Shown here: piece after piece, positions 32,364 through 43,990 of the stretch | How positions within the stretch are numbered: position 1 is the stretch's first letter | Layout: each line of letters begins with the position of its first letter | NCBI GenBank assembly: GCA_024734495.1 | Contig: JALMQS010000085.1 | Coordinates: forward strand, 12,066,048 to 12,130,047 | Length of the DNA stretch: 64,000 nucleotides | Source: Forficula auricularia | Taxonomy: Eukaryota > Arthropoda > Insecta > Dermaptera > Forficulidae | Direction: 5' to 3' | Program-made: the position numbers and the translations under genes | Notes under the pieces: model-generated | Told to the model about the DNA's origin: nothing | Database searches by the model: none | What the model saw: only the letters and a program-made list of their open reading frames with translations

Positions 32364-32948
32364 GTAAGCCTCTCTCTTCATTTCCATTTCCATTTCCCTT
32401 TACGAAAACTCCCTTTCATTGAAGTCGAAACGTTTGATCTAAGCCTAGCCTTAATTAATAAAAGAAAAATTGCTCTGAAATATGAATGTAAATGAAGAAT
32501 TAAATACTAGAAGTAATCATTAGGACGACTCATTTTGAAGGACTATTTTTCTTTTTTGAGTCTCAAAAAGGAATTGCACTTTGAGAAACACTTAATTGGA
32601 ATGAACCAGTGTCATTTTAGTGCGAAACACTATGAAATATTATTTTGGACAAAATTCTAAAGTCTTGCTTCTAGTATTACTGTTCATTAACAATACAAGT
32701 TAAAACTTGTATTTCTAGTGAAAATTAATTTTATACATCGAAGAAATTAGAAAAGCAACTGTATAAAGAAATTTCAAGGTTCTTTAAAAATGTATACTAC
32801 TTGAGCACCGTGGGGCACCAATTCACTATTGATCCCATTATTCATAGGAATTAGTTATTTATATCTATAAAGACACTAGCTGGTGCAGTAAAATATAAAA
32901 ATTTGTCAAGTTTTAAAATACGGACCATATTATGTAATATACATTATA
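32364..32948. other. dpr intron; no further exon seen
   Basis: A pyrimidine-rich TCTCTCTTCATTTCC run follows the donor. The remainder is AT-rich unique sequence. No DWTL-type exon is found here or further right in the window. Confidence 0.4.
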
Positions 32949-32950
32949 TA

Positions 32951-33417
32951 CAGGGTGTTTCAGGAGGAATAGTAAATATTTTAGGAGGTGGTAGTATAGA
33001 CGAATTGCAATAAAAAATGCCATATAACATGTGTCCAATTTTTATTGAGTACAGAGATAGAGCTGTTAGTATGTAACCCAATATCGGCATATTCGGTCAG
33101 CATGTGTAAATACTTGCGGCATGTTTACACGCTACAATACAGTAGACTTGGCCAACAAATCACAATTAAAACTTCAATGTAAACTAAAGCACAACTTCAC
33201 AACTTGAACATCAACACTCTACTGCTGATATTTGATAATCACGTCCATAACAATAAATAGCATCCGGTGTACCAAGTCACGAAACGGAAATGCATTGAAC
33301 TAAGCTGTATCTCTATACTCAATAAAAATTGGACACATGTTATTTGGCATTTTTTATTGCAAATCGTCTATTACTACCAACTCCTAAAATATTTTCTATT
33401 CCTCCTGAAACACCCTG
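32951..33417. mobile_element. TA-inserted MITE with about 118-bp TIRs
   Basis: CAGGGTGTTTCAGGAGGAAT at the left is mirrored at the right, and the arms match for about 118 bp (including CATGTGTCCAATTTTTATTG). TA flanks both ends. The 230-bp centre is non-coding. Long TIRs and a TA duplication fit a Tc1/mariner-related MITE. Confidence 0.75.
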
Positions 33418-33423
33418 TATATA

Positions 33424-34660
33424 CCGGGTGAGTTTTTTATCTTGAGACAGTCTTATAACTCAAAAACAATGCATTATATGAAAAAAAGTTTCAAATAAAA
33501 GTTTATTTACTCGAGAAGGAAACTAAACTATGCTATTGTTTGTAGAACTAGAATAAGCTTTCAAAGGTATTTCAAGGTTAAATTCTGTTTTTTAAATGGA
33601 AACCTATATATTTCTTTACGGATCCTTAATCTTCAAAAAAACTGAACAACTTTCATAAGAACTATTTTTTATCCAACATTAAATAAACAAATGATTAAAT
33701 CAATTAGATCTCAAAAAAAATTATAATAATTATTTTTAACAATTATTATACTTAATTATCAAAAAATAATGATCAAATATTTAATTATTAAATAAATAAT
33801 TTAATAATAATTAATATTTTAATAATTTTTCGACATTGGTCTGTGATATTCCATAGTGTATCGAATTCCAGTTGCAATTTTGTTATTTTTGGCCAATTGT
33901 AGTTTCTTCATAGCCTTTACATTTTCTGTTTTTTTAACAGATTTACAACACGATAAAATGAAGTTCTTGAGGGTGTATCCATGTCAGAAAAATGCTCGGC
34001 ATCCATTTGTCATTTCAAAGGCAGCCCCATAACAATTCTTCCTGCATTTCTCCCCATAAATTAAGACCATTTCAATTCTGTCTTCAACAAAAAATGCTCC
34101 ATTTTATTATGGTAATACAATATAACTATCTACTGGATTGACACGAGAAATAAACTTTCCTAAACTCAAAAATTTTAAATATGATTCTATTGAGTGAAAA
34201 TAACCTCTTAAATCTAAGTATAACGAAGTTTTAATGTCATTATAAACACTTATTTTTCATTGTTGTGACTTTTCAATTTAATAATTATTTAATTAATTAT
34301 TTAATCATTATTATTTGATAATTAAGTTAAATAATTGTTAAAAATTATTATTAAGATTATTTTTTGAGATCTGATTGATTTAATATTTTATTTATTTGAT
34401 GTCGGATAAAAAAATAGTTCTTATGAAAGTTGTTCAGTTTTTTTGAAGATTAAGGATCCGTAAAGAAATATATAGGTTTTCATTTAAAAAACAGAAGTTG
34501 ACCTTGAAATACTCTTGAAAGCTTGTTCTAGGTCGACAAACAATAGTGTAGTTTAGTTTCCCCCTCGATATAAATAATCTTTTATTTGAAACTTTTTTTC
34601 ATATAATGCACTGTTTTTGGAGTTATAAGACTGTCTCAAGATAAAAAAAAACTCACCCGG
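33424..34660. mobile_element. TA-inserted element with about 390-bp TIRs
   Basis: CCGGGTGAGTTTTTTATCTT and its mirror bound 1.24 kb, with TA on each side. Arms 33424-33800 and 34290-34660 are inverted copies sharing GGATCCTTAATCTTC and TTATAACTC. The unique centre holds a decayed DUF4817-like frame. Only TATATA-type bases separate it from the MITE at 32951-33417. Confidence 0.7.
33890..34102 (-). pseudogene. DUF4817-like (HTH) remnant inside a TIR element
   Basis: Minus-strand pieces: VEDRIEMVLIYGE, CRKN, GAAFEMTNG, then in other frames TPSRTSFYRVVNLL and ENVKAMKK. This matches the E-R-I-E-M-x-x-I-Y-G-E-C-R-x-N ... HPS..T..RVVN...TG.V pattern of the helix-turn-helix-like domain common in insect transposable elements. 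Frame changes and a stop disrupt it. Confidence 0.55.
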
Positions 34661-34669
34661 TATATGGTA

Positions 34670-35070
34670 AATATATGTGTGTGTCATTGGCGGGGGCGGT
34701 GAACTTTTCACCCAGGGGATGCTGTCCTAAAAATCTTCATTTTTTTAAAATTGTATTTTATTCCGAGCTCCTTTTTTCATAAAATTCATCAATAACATAG
34801 AATTAGCATCATAGAGTTTTTCATTATTTTTCAAATTTAAAATTCGATTTTTGCAAGTGAAATTATAAAGATTTGAGCGGATAGTTTAAATAGGAAATTC
34901 GAAAAATTATTTTCACATTCTTTAAATTTACCAACGTTAAAAAGTTCAATAAATTTTAAATTTATGACACCTCGAAGTAGATTAGTTGTATTTAATGAAA
35001 GAATTTCTAAAATGTTAAAATAATGAAATTCATAAGTCATTTTCATACTCTCTAGCATCTATTCTTTTTA
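34670..35070. other. No gene; AT-rich
   Basis: A GGCGGGGGCGGTG patch at 34690 may be the end of a decayed MITE. The rest is featureless. Confidence 0.3.
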
Positions 35071-35074
35071 ACCG

Positions 35075-35765
35075 ACTTCAAAAAAGGAGGAGGTTCTCTA
35101 TTCGACTGATTTTTTTTTTTTTTTTTTGTGTCTATGTTACCTCATATCTCCGCCAATTGTGAACTGATTTTGAAGATTTTTTTGCATTGGGTTCAGTCTA
35201 GCTTCCGATTGGTCTCATTTTGTTTTATTGGTATTAGACCTTCTTTGTTAGGTTTGTTCAGGCCTAACTTCTTTATTTATGAACCGATTTCGATGATTCT
35301 TTTTTTATTGGAAAGGGGTATCTTAGGGATGGTGCCATATTAATTTGGTCAAGTTCAGATGATATTATCACTATTAATAACATCACTAAAAGAAAAAATA
35401 AAAACAATTTTTAAGAAAAAAATAAAACCGACTTCAAAAAATTAAATGCAACAAATAAAATACACTAAAAGGTATAAAATAATTATTATTTTATTTATTT
35501 ACATCTAAACGACGAAATATTAACATGCAATTACTTTTTGAAGTCGGTGCCAAACAAACTATACCTATAAGCGAGCATACCCTCCAAACGTACTAATAAG
35601 ATCCGTCGAGTGCGATTCATAAAAGGTATATGTTTTTGCACCGACTTCAAAAAGTAATTTCATGTTAATATTTCGTCGTTTAGTTGTAACTAAATAAGAT
35701 AATAATTATTTTATATCTTTTTGTGTATTTTATTTGTTGCATCTAATTTTTCGAAGTCGGTTTTA
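35075..35765 (+). mobile_element. ACCGACTTC fold-back element, copy 3 (most compact)
   Basis: It runs from AACCGACTTCAAAAAAGGAG through the asymmetric part (CCTCATATCTCCGCCAATTG, TTATGAACCGATTTCGATGA) to the palindrome (35425-35765) ending GAAGTCGGTTTTATTT. No coding frame. It is the least interrupted copy. Confidence 0.65.
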
Positions 35766-36029
35766 TTTTTTCTTATTCTATTAAACTTTTCAGTCTTTAA
35801 GTAGTTTGTTTCACAATAATTCAAAATCATATTTTATATCATCTATTATTATTTTAGGGATGCGCTGCATCCACAGCATCTATGGACAATACGCCACTGG
35901 TGTGTGTGTGTGTGTTCTGGTTAAAATAACAAAATCCCAATGCGCTGATAATTCAATCACCTACACACAAGCACATATCAATATTTCGATTTTTTATCAT
36001 TTAGTCTAGGTATATACTTAGAGTGTCGG
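35766..36029. other. Unique sequence with (GT)n
   Basis: A short GTGTGTGTGTGTGT run at 35899; nothing else is recognised. Confidence 0.35.
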
Positions 36030-36285
36030 GCCGCTAGATTGAAGTACGCTGGGTCGAGACTGAGTCTCGGCAGATATTTGCAGTCGCCTCCTCTGGAAAG
36101 CAATGGCAACCTACCAAGAGTATAATTGCCTAGTAACCTCTCCAAACTAGCCGTTCGGAACCGGCATTAAAAAGTAGGTCCCGTATATCTGTGTAAAAAC
36201 AGCTAAACACACTCAGCACAGGTATATGTGGAGAGAAGCCCAAACGTCAGGAAGACCTGATATGGCACTTAAAGAAGAAGAAGAA
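36030..36285 (+). repeat. Non-LTR retrotransposon 3' end, (AAG)n tail
   Basis: The fuller copy of 1-122. It includes GTACGCTGGGTCGAGACTGA, CTGGAAAGCAATGGCAACC and a final AAGAAGAAGAAG. The GGAAAGCAATGGCAA phrase is typical of some non-LTR 3' UTRs, but no ORF is attached. Confidence 0.55.
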
Positions 36286-36289
36286 TATT

Positions 36290-36326
36290 CTCCTGAAGAT
36301 GGGTTAACAACCCGAAATATATTGAA
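36290..36326 (+). ncRNA. Hammerhead-like ribozyme motif, family A (solo)
   Basis: CTC, CTGAAGA, T, GGGTTAACAACCC stem II, GAAA, TATATT, GAA. Stem I keeps two pairs. It lies directly after the AAG tail, with no partner arm found. Confidence 0.4.
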
Positions 36327-36329
36327 GTT

Positions 36330-37140
36330 TATAAAAACTTTTTCAATTTTAAATTTATGTGAAATAGCTCAAAACTCCTATTAATATTTAGATAATATTT
36401 CACAAAAAGAATGGTCGCAGATTATGAAAAGCTAAGAATTGTATTATTTTTTGTTAAATTAAATAAATGTTTATAGGTTTATATGTATAAGGAAGTGTGA
36501 TTTTAATAAAAATTTACTCTTCAATAATTTCAATCACAAAAACATCGAGTATAAGCTCTAGGATCAACATTTATTAAATTTTGACCACAAAAAGTATTAA
36601 TGTAATTGTTAATAGGCGGACTGATTTGTTAATTTGCGTCCACCTTTACCTAAATTGACCTTTGAGCCTCCGCCAGGTGGTCGTTGATTCTATTGATTAA
36701 TAATTAACGGTACAAAATAAATGCAATTTAATAATGAGGGAAACATCAAGTGGGAATTGAGCCCCAATTAAATGGCCCATCATTCGTTTGTCCAAATGGG
36801 ATATAATCCCACATCCCACCTCCCTCCGAAGCCGGCAATAACACATTAAATACCAAATCAAAACATAATGTTATTAACAATATTGTTATTATGTATTCGG
36901 AATATCTCCCAACGGCCCTTTGATCTGTTTTTTCTTCAATTGCATAGAAATAATTATTCGGTTATAATTAATAGCGGAGTGCGCTTCAAATCATTATATT
37001 TAGCTCTAATGTCGATTAATGAATCCCATTATCTTTCATTGATTAGACATTCAGTTAGTGATCTATAAAAAAATAATATTACCTTAAAAAGAAATGTAAA
37101 ATACTTATATAATGAACATCGTTTTAAAATTATAAACGTG
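36330..37140. other. Unassigned; 36600-36870 less AT-rich and unique
   Basis: 36600-36870 (GGTGGTCGTTGATTCTATTG, GGGAATTGAGCCCCAATTAA, GGGATATAATCCCACATCCC) is unique and balanced in composition, in contrast with its surroundings. No open frame with splice sites is seen. A candidate retained intronic element. Confidence 0.35.
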
Positions 37141-37145
37141 CTTAC

Positions 37146-37732
37146 TAGGTGGCCCTTATTTTGGGTATTGTCGAATTTGTATGCTCTCAGAGGCTCATAT
37201 GGTTCGAAATGATTAAAAAAAATATCCCCAAGTTTCAAGTCTATATCTCAATTTTAACCTGAGCCCCACAGCGATATAAGTTTCCCATCTAAATAACATG
37301 GGGTTTTTGGAATTGAAATATCAATTTATAGACATTATCTTTAAAATAGTAGCTATCCTTCAAAATGTTTACAGATTTTAAGCTATTATAATTTTGGAGT
37401 CTATAACTTACTAACGCTAAAATATATAGCAGTGTTTTATCTAGCTGTAACTCCAAAATTATAATAGCTAAGAATCTGTCAAAATTCTGGAAGATAGCTA
37501 GTATTATAAGGATAAAGTCCACGAGTTTCAAATATTTTAAATTATTAATTTGGCTGAAATAAAAAATTGATCGTTCAATGCCAAAAACCCCATGTTATTT
37601 AGATGGGAAACTTGCATCGCTGTTAGGCAAAGATAAACATTGACATATGAAACTTGGGGGAAATAAACTTTTATTTATTTATTTCGAACCATATGAGCCT
37701 CTGGGGGAATAAAAATAAGGGCCACTTTCTAG
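37146..37732. mobile_element. Fold-back element, GGTGGCCCTTATTTT ends
   Basis: Arms 37146-37405 and 37435-37732 are inverted copies, both with AACATGGGGTTTTTGG, CTCATATGGTTCGAA and an outer GGCCCTTATTTT. The loop is under 40 bp. Non-coding. Confidence 0.65.
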
Positions 37733-37739
37733 TGCACAC

Positions 37740-38290
37740 ACACTCAACTGATATTTTAACAAAATAATATCGCTTAAAATATAAATATGCCAATGTTCAC
37801 TATATATAACGTTTTATTGTAGACCGAAAAAACAACATAAATTTACCAATTTTTTTTTCATTAAAATAGTTTTAGCCGTTTTTGAGAAATTTCGAAGATG
37901 CGAATCAAAAAACATTTATTTAATGAACGATTACAATACATCTCCATACCTTGTATGGCAAATTAAAAAGAAAAAAGATCATTTTAAGCAAGTGTATAAA
38001 ATTTCAAGTTAATAGCTAGGAAAGTTCGGAAGCAGGTAAACGAGAATTTTAATCGGTTTTTCATTTTGGGAAGATAAGCATTTTGGCTCTAGAAGGAAAT
38101 TTCAATAACATTAGGTTCATTACGAGTTTTTATCGGACTTGTAATCTAGACAGGAGTACACAAAAAATAATGGTTGAAAACAGATTTTGTTCATCATATA
38201 TAACATATAATCACAAATATATAAAAAAAACTTGTATTGAATTCAATATTCTGACCCACCCAGCAAGATTCGCTCCCGAATAATTTATCT
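37740..38290. other. No gene recognised
   Basis: AT-rich. The 37840-38060 part resembles the low-complexity flanks of Helitron-like modules, but no boundary is visible. Confidence 0.3.
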
Positions 38291-38296
38291 CAAACA

Positions 38297-39291
38297 CCAG
38301 CTACGAGGCCTGCCGAAGGCGGGCCTCAAAATAACCAGTCGCTTCATAATCTCCTCTCCACCACTTCCAATCACCCAATAGCCCACCAATCTAAAAATCT
38401 GCCTTAAAAACATTCTTAAAAAGGCTATTATATGTTTCGGGGCTATCACTAATCAGCCTATCGACTCCGAAAACTATGGATTTGACACTGATCTCGGTCA
38501 TTTTGAATATTTTATTTTTTCACCCCTTCTCATCCCCATGCATTAGGGGCTGAACTTGGACTTAAACGGCATCGGCAGTGTCACTATTCATTTTAGAGTC
38601 CCTGAAAACAATGGATTCGACACTAATCTCGGTCTTTTTCGATTATTTTTACAGCAGTAATAGGGGCTGAACTCGGAATTAATCGGCATCGGCAGTGTCA
38701 CTATTCATCTTAGAGACCCTGAAAACAATGGATTCGACACTAATCTCGATCTTTTTCGATTATTTGTACAGCTAGTAGTAGGGGCTGAACTCGGACTTAA
38801 ACGGCATCGGCAATGTCACTATTCATCTTAGAGACCCTGAAAACAATGGATTCGACACTAATCTCGTTCTTTTTCGATTATTTTTACAGTAGTAGTAGGG
38901 GCTGAACTCGGACTTAAACGGCATCGTGCAGTGTCACTAGAATCATGCCTAGAGACCCTGAAAACAATTTGGATTCTGACACTGACCTCGAGTCTTTTTT
39001 CGATTATTTGTACAGTAGTAGTAGGGGCCGAACTCGGACTCGTTTCACTATTCATCTTAGAGACCCTGAAAACAATGGATTCGACACTAATCTCGGTTCG
39101 TTTACGATTATTTTCACATGTCACCCACCACCTGACCCCTAGGTGTGTCTAATCATTGCAATATTTTTTTACAGATAGTAAATCATATGTATACCAAGTT
39201 TGGTTAAAATTGCTGCACGCGTTCCAAAGTTAAGATTGAACAAACATACTTACACACGCACATATCTATTTTTATATATTAAGAAGATAGA
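38297..39291 (-). mobile_element. Non-autonomous Helitron filled by a satellite
   Basis: Minus strand starts A|TCTATCTTCTTAATATATA and ends with hairpin GAGGCCCGCC TTC GGCAGGCCTC, then GTAGCTGG and T, satisfying TC...CTRR. Most of the interior (38430-39130) is a tandem array. No Rep/helicase is present. Confidence 0.7.
38430..39130. repeat. Tandem array, period about 117 bp
   Basis: Roughly six units marked by GACCCTGAAAACAATGGATT, CGACACTAATCTCG and GGGGCTGAACTCGGACTTAA. The unit is about 117 bp. The leftmost unit is the most diverged. Short frames (RDPENNGFDTNLG) repeat with it but have stops. Confidence 0.8.
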
Positions 39292-39299
39292 TTAGCCTC

Positions 39300-39930
39300 A
39301 GGTAATGTCGCTTAACATCATTGATAATAAGGGTTTTGGTGCTTTTAAAAATCGCCTGTCTGCAGGTGTATATATCGGTATATAGATATTGATTCCAATG
39401 CACGAATGGCTTTGTTTCTATTTGTTGTTGTTTTTTTATTTTTGTTTTCCTTTTTTTCTTCGAAATCCCCAATTGATTATTTCTCGTAATTATACATAAA
39501 CAAATCATAAAAAGCTTTTGTTTGGTCTCTCTCTAGGTCAGTCGGGCAAAAAAATAATCATTTATTGCCTTCTAATTTATTCAAGGTCGAATTTAAAAGG
39601 CAAGGAATTTTACGACGCCATAAAACTATATAAAAAATTAACAACAAAAACATACTATAAAAAACATCAATTAGTAGTAGTATTTTTTCATTCATAAAAA
39701 AAGGAAAGGAACTGTTTTGATGAATGAAACGGAGAGAAAATGAATAAAATGTTGAATAAATTGGAAACTAATAGAGATATCAAAACGCCGTTTTCACATT
39801 CATAATCAGTATAATATTTTATATTAAATTTTATTGAAAAAATGCTGTTTATTCATGAAAAGGATTCATATTGTCTTCAGCATTGGGGTAGTTATTGAAT
39901 ATTCCTACGAGGGGGAGGGGCAGCCGGCAA
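39300..39930. other. No gene recognised
   Basis: AT-rich with poly-T and poly-A stretches; unique within the window. Confidence 0.3.
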
Positions 39931-39933
39931 CCT

Positions 39934-40310
39934 GATTAGTCACCACATTCAATTTCAGTAATCCGATTAGGGATCAGCCAACTTTTTTGTAGAATTGACA
40001 AATATCGGAAGTAACAAAATAATTTAATGAGAAATACATAAGTGATGCCTTGAAATAATGGAGTTTCGATTTTTCTAGGGGGGCAATGAGTTTTGCAAGA
40101 GGGATTAGCCACCACAAGGCTTCAATTTCGGTAATCCGATTAGAGATCAACTAAATTTTTAGTAGAATTGTCAAATTTAGGAAGTAATGAAACAATTTAA
40201 TGAGAAATACATTAGTGATGCTTCGTAATAATGGAGTTTCGATTTTTCTAGGGGGCAATGAGTTTCGTAGAGGGACTGTCCCCTTGCCTCCCCTAACTAT
40301 GGTCAGCAGC
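39934..40310. repeat. Tandem duplication, two units of about 169 bp
   Basis: GATTAGTCACCACA at 39934 and GATTAGCCACCACA at 40103 begin two units sharing AATGGAGTTTCGATTTTTCT and a G-run. Origin unknown. Confidence 0.7.
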
Positions 40311-41225
40311 TTTTAAATAGAACTAAAAAAGTTTCCCAACGCCTCCTAATTATTATTACAATTTTTACAAAATAATAAATACATATAATTAATATATAAT
40401 AGTTATAATTAATTATATGTGATGTAAACAAAATTTCAAGCTTAAAGTAATTCTGATAGATTTTTTTCTAACTATAATCTTTTTTACGCCTTCCTAAGTG
40501 CTTGACAACAACTCTAGGACTAATTTTCGATACGTTGTGTATTCTAGTGAGGTTTTCTCATTAAAAATATTGCATATAAGTAGTTTCATTTTTTAAACTT
40601 CTCTTGTTATGATAAATTTATAAAATGGTGGTTTCAAATTTACTACATTAATTTGTCTATTGACTAATTACCTACCCATACCCTGGTAGAGAAATTAAAC
40701 AGAAAATTGCCAGAAATGTGGCATTTTCTGTTGATTGCCTGGAATATGGGAATAAGATCTGACCAGAATTTGAATGTAAATGCAAGGCTCTTTGGGGCCA
40801 TATTATGACCGGTTTGGGTGGTCTATTGTATCTAGCCAAAATATGACCATAACGTGAATACTTACACAAATTTTTATTTTTAATAAGTGGATGTTTTTCG
40901 ACGTTTCAGGGCTGCACGAATTACATGAATAAACGTGTAAACATGGATGATTTGAAACCTTCCTACACCGTCATTTTATTTTATTCAATTAAATTAAATT
41001 AAAAAAAAGGTTTATTTTTCTTAATGAACACACCTCATGATAAAAAATATTCATTTTCGAACTACGATAAATTCAACTCTTTTCAAAATATCTCTTTTCA
41101 TTAAAATTTAATAAGGTTTTTGATTTCGGGGAAATTTATTTATTTATTTGTTTATTAAAAATATTTTAAATATTTTAAATTTTAAATTCATATTAAAAAA
41201 ACAAAAAACAACAACAAAAGAATAA
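40311..41225. other. No gene recognised
   Basis: Mostly AT-rich. 40660-40870 is less so, with no coherent frame. Confidence 0.3.
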
Positions 41226-41228
41226 CTT

Positions 41229-41915
41229 AGAAAATCATAAGATGGTGTCATCTATTAAATCGGATGGAATGGAATATTTTTAATTATATGTCATAAGGGT
41301 TGTTTTTCACCCCCTCGGGAATCGAACCCGAGTGCCAGTAACAGCAATCCGGGCCATCTGGCTCACCTTCGAGGTGCGAACCTCTCTGACATATGTAAAC
41401 GCGTTGATGGTCAGATGCCCCGGATTGCTGTTACTGGCACTCGGGTTCGATTCGCGAGGGGGTGAAAAACAACCTTTCTGACATATAATTAAAAATAATC
41501 CATTCCATCAGATTTAATAGATGACACCATCTTATGATTTTCTAAGAAAATTGAAATCTTTCATATACAAATAAAATGTATTGAAATTAGAAAATTTAAA
41601 TGATTATTATCTTAACGCCTCTCCTGGCCAGCAAGATGCCCCAAAATTATAAATTCCCAATTTTTAAGTTCAGTGGTCAAATTTTGAAAAAATCAAATAA
41701 ACCCTATCTAGATATTTCAACAATAGACCTATCTATCAAAATTGAATGCTATAAAACTCCAAAATCCGAGGAGATAGAACATTTTAAAAATTCCAAAAAT
41801 TTACCCCAAAATGACTACATCTCCCTTTTAGGGAAAATTAGAACAAAATACCCAAATACATATAATTAGAAATATTCCATTTCATCGGATTTAATAGATG
41901 ACACCATCTTATGAT
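41229..41915. repeat. Inverted pair of tRNA-headed repeats (SINE family 3)
   Basis: Arms 41229-41365 and 41411-41548 are inverted copies. Each has CACTCGGGTTCGATTC-type B-box sequence and a tRNA-like GGCCCGGATTGCTGTTACTG. Each then ends with TTTTTCACCCCCT, TAATTATATGTCA and ATGACACCATCTTATGATT. A third tail copy is at 41870-41915. Related pieces are at 46300-46345 and 49438-49705. Confidence 0.6.
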
Positions 41916-42018
41916 TAAGAACATTTGAAACTATTACCATCGGAAAATTGAAATCTTTCATATTCAAAAACACTAACTTGTATATTTCAAGTCTATCTTA
42001 TTATTATATATATAATAG

Positions 42019-42834
42019 CCTAGATTAATTTGCAGCAACGCTCACGTAATGCTGCTGACAGGGAGCGCTGATGCCGTCGATATATTTGCGGTATATTTGC
42101 GGCAAATTTGAAATTAAATTCTAATTTGAACTCGAATTTTGAAAGGAAAGACTCCAATTGATTTTAAATTAAGAAACATTAAATATATTGATAATTATTC
42201 TCTCCCCCCCCCCCTCGCCACTCGAAAATTAAATATTCAATTTGCTTTTCTTTGCGCACAGAAGAAGAAATTAATCACATCTTATTTGATTTATATTTTA
42301 TATATTATTTGTTTATTTTTTAATAATTTGCCACTTTTTTATAATTTTTTAAAAATCTAAATTTTGTTATTCTTATTTTTTGATTTTTACAAAATTGAAC
42401 GACTTAAGACACGCATGCCAAAGTTTCTCATGGCAATACTGGAGCAGTCTCTCATACAAACAACACCTGATCTCTTTTAAATATTTGAAGCCTTATATCG
42501 ATTATCGATCGCAAATTTCAAAAAAATGATATAATATAATTATCCTCCTCACACGATCCCACTTATTTAAATAAATCTATTTCCACAAAAAAATATCACA
42601 ATGCTGTTGATTATAGAAAAAAAACACTTCCAGATTCATATCTAGAAGTCATTTCTGTAGCTGTGTCAGGACGAAAACGAGGCGAAACTTTTAAGAGACT
42701 ATGTATTTTCGGAAGTTTACAGGTATACATTTGGTGTGTGGTTTTTTAAGAGGAATAAAATTTTTGGACCAAGACGCTGCCCGCCAGGGTACCAGCTCGG
42801 AGGGCCGAGCTTCGAGGGCGTGCCGAAAAGCTCG
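42019..42834 (+). mobile_element. Helitron family Y, copy Y2
   Basis: From CCTAGATTAATTTGC (TC to CC change) to GCTCG|T. The 3' hairpin has lost one arm (GGCGTGCCGAAAAGCTCG). It contains the middle shared with Y4 and Y5 (CTTAAGACACGCATGCC in inverse sense) and no tRNA-like cargo. Confidence 0.55.
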
Positions 42835-43777
42835 TTTATAATAGTTTGATAGATATAAATATCAGACATTATAGTGACACTAATAGGATTCCGTTTTATT
42901 TGTGTTCGGAAACTTAATAAAAAAAAGCATGATTTAAGTTAAAAACTTTTCCTACCATATTATGTTTTCTTCAAATAAATACCTGAAATCATTCAAATAT
43001 GAATTTGAAATATTCTTATGAAAAAGTAGAGAGAAAAAAATCAGAGATAACCGGCTATTTAAAAGAAAAAGAAAATACGTTAAAGGTTATTTACTGATTT
43101 CTTGCCAACCCCCTTCTCTCGTGCATGTGAGTTTCGGTGATAAGCGTTTTATCCTGTTCACGTAGTGTGGAATTTGCTATAAATTAAATTCTCTCGTCTA
43201 TAAAATATTTATACGCGACAAAATTGAAAGTCTAATGTAATAATAACAAGAGCTGTAGAGAAAGTTCCCAGCTGTGTGGGGGTTGCTACTTTCTACCCCC
43301 TTACACACACACCCCTTTTTATATTCAACCACCCGTTGGAAATAAATAATAAATTTCATTTTATTTATTTATTTATTTTTATTTTATTTTACTATACGGA
43401 AAAATGTTAGATATTAAAATGTATTTATCATAATATCGACATGGTAATAAAAATGGAAAAAACAACAACATGAGCAGCAACAACAACAACAATATGACGC
43501 GAATGAGCAAGCAAGGCATGAATTAAAATTCGCCATTTCCATAAATTAATTTCCTATTTAGATTTGGAATTAAATGCTCATCGCGTTCAAGCGAATTAAT
43601 ATTCAAGACCGATTATTTTATAGGATAATTGCCGAGGTGAGCAAAATTCAACTTCCTCCCCCTTAACTCGAAACCACCCCTTTAGCTCCCCCAATACTTT
43701 GCCGCCGCCAAAAACAAACAACGTTAAATTGATTGATTCGATTATTTTACGATTAAAAAATAATCAAATATTTATCG
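42835..43777. other. Unassigned; 43060-43770 unique and less AT-rich
   Basis: The stretch with GAGTTTCGGTGATAAGCG, CAACAACATGAGCAGCAACA and ATTAAATGCTCATCGCGTTC is non-repetitive in this window. No coding exon is recognised. Retained host intron or intergenic sequence is plausible. Confidence 0.35.
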
Positions 43778-43990
43778 ATCGGAGAATTTACCACTACTCG
43801 AAGCCCCTAAAAACTTAGTAAATTGGATATTGGATTGTATCTAAGTTTCTGAGATTTGGCTCGTGATCCCGGCTTCTTTTCCTTCTACTCTGGTCTTTTC
43901 ACGATGGAGGGGCCAGCCCATACAGGCCTTTAGGGGATGAACATTCTGGTGTATCTCCGTCTCACATCAATAGCATTAAAAAAATATATA
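43778..43990 (+). repeat. SINE family 1, truncated copy
   Basis: It matches 57480-57670 in inverse orientation: GAATTTACCACTACTCGAAG, GAGATTTGGCTCGTGATCCC and CACGATGGAGGGGCCA, ending in an A-rich tail. The tRNA-like head is missing. Confidence 0.6.

Noticed and set aside
32301..32495. Stand-alone 64-residue ORF starting MGLTTYTGDD
   Set aside because: It is the dpr exon frame read through the GTAAGC donor into the intron; the Met is internal.
38430..39130. Repeat-protein gene (RDPENN...TDLG units)
   Set aside because: Frames are interrupted by stops and unit length is not a stable multiple of three; it is a satellite in a Helitron.
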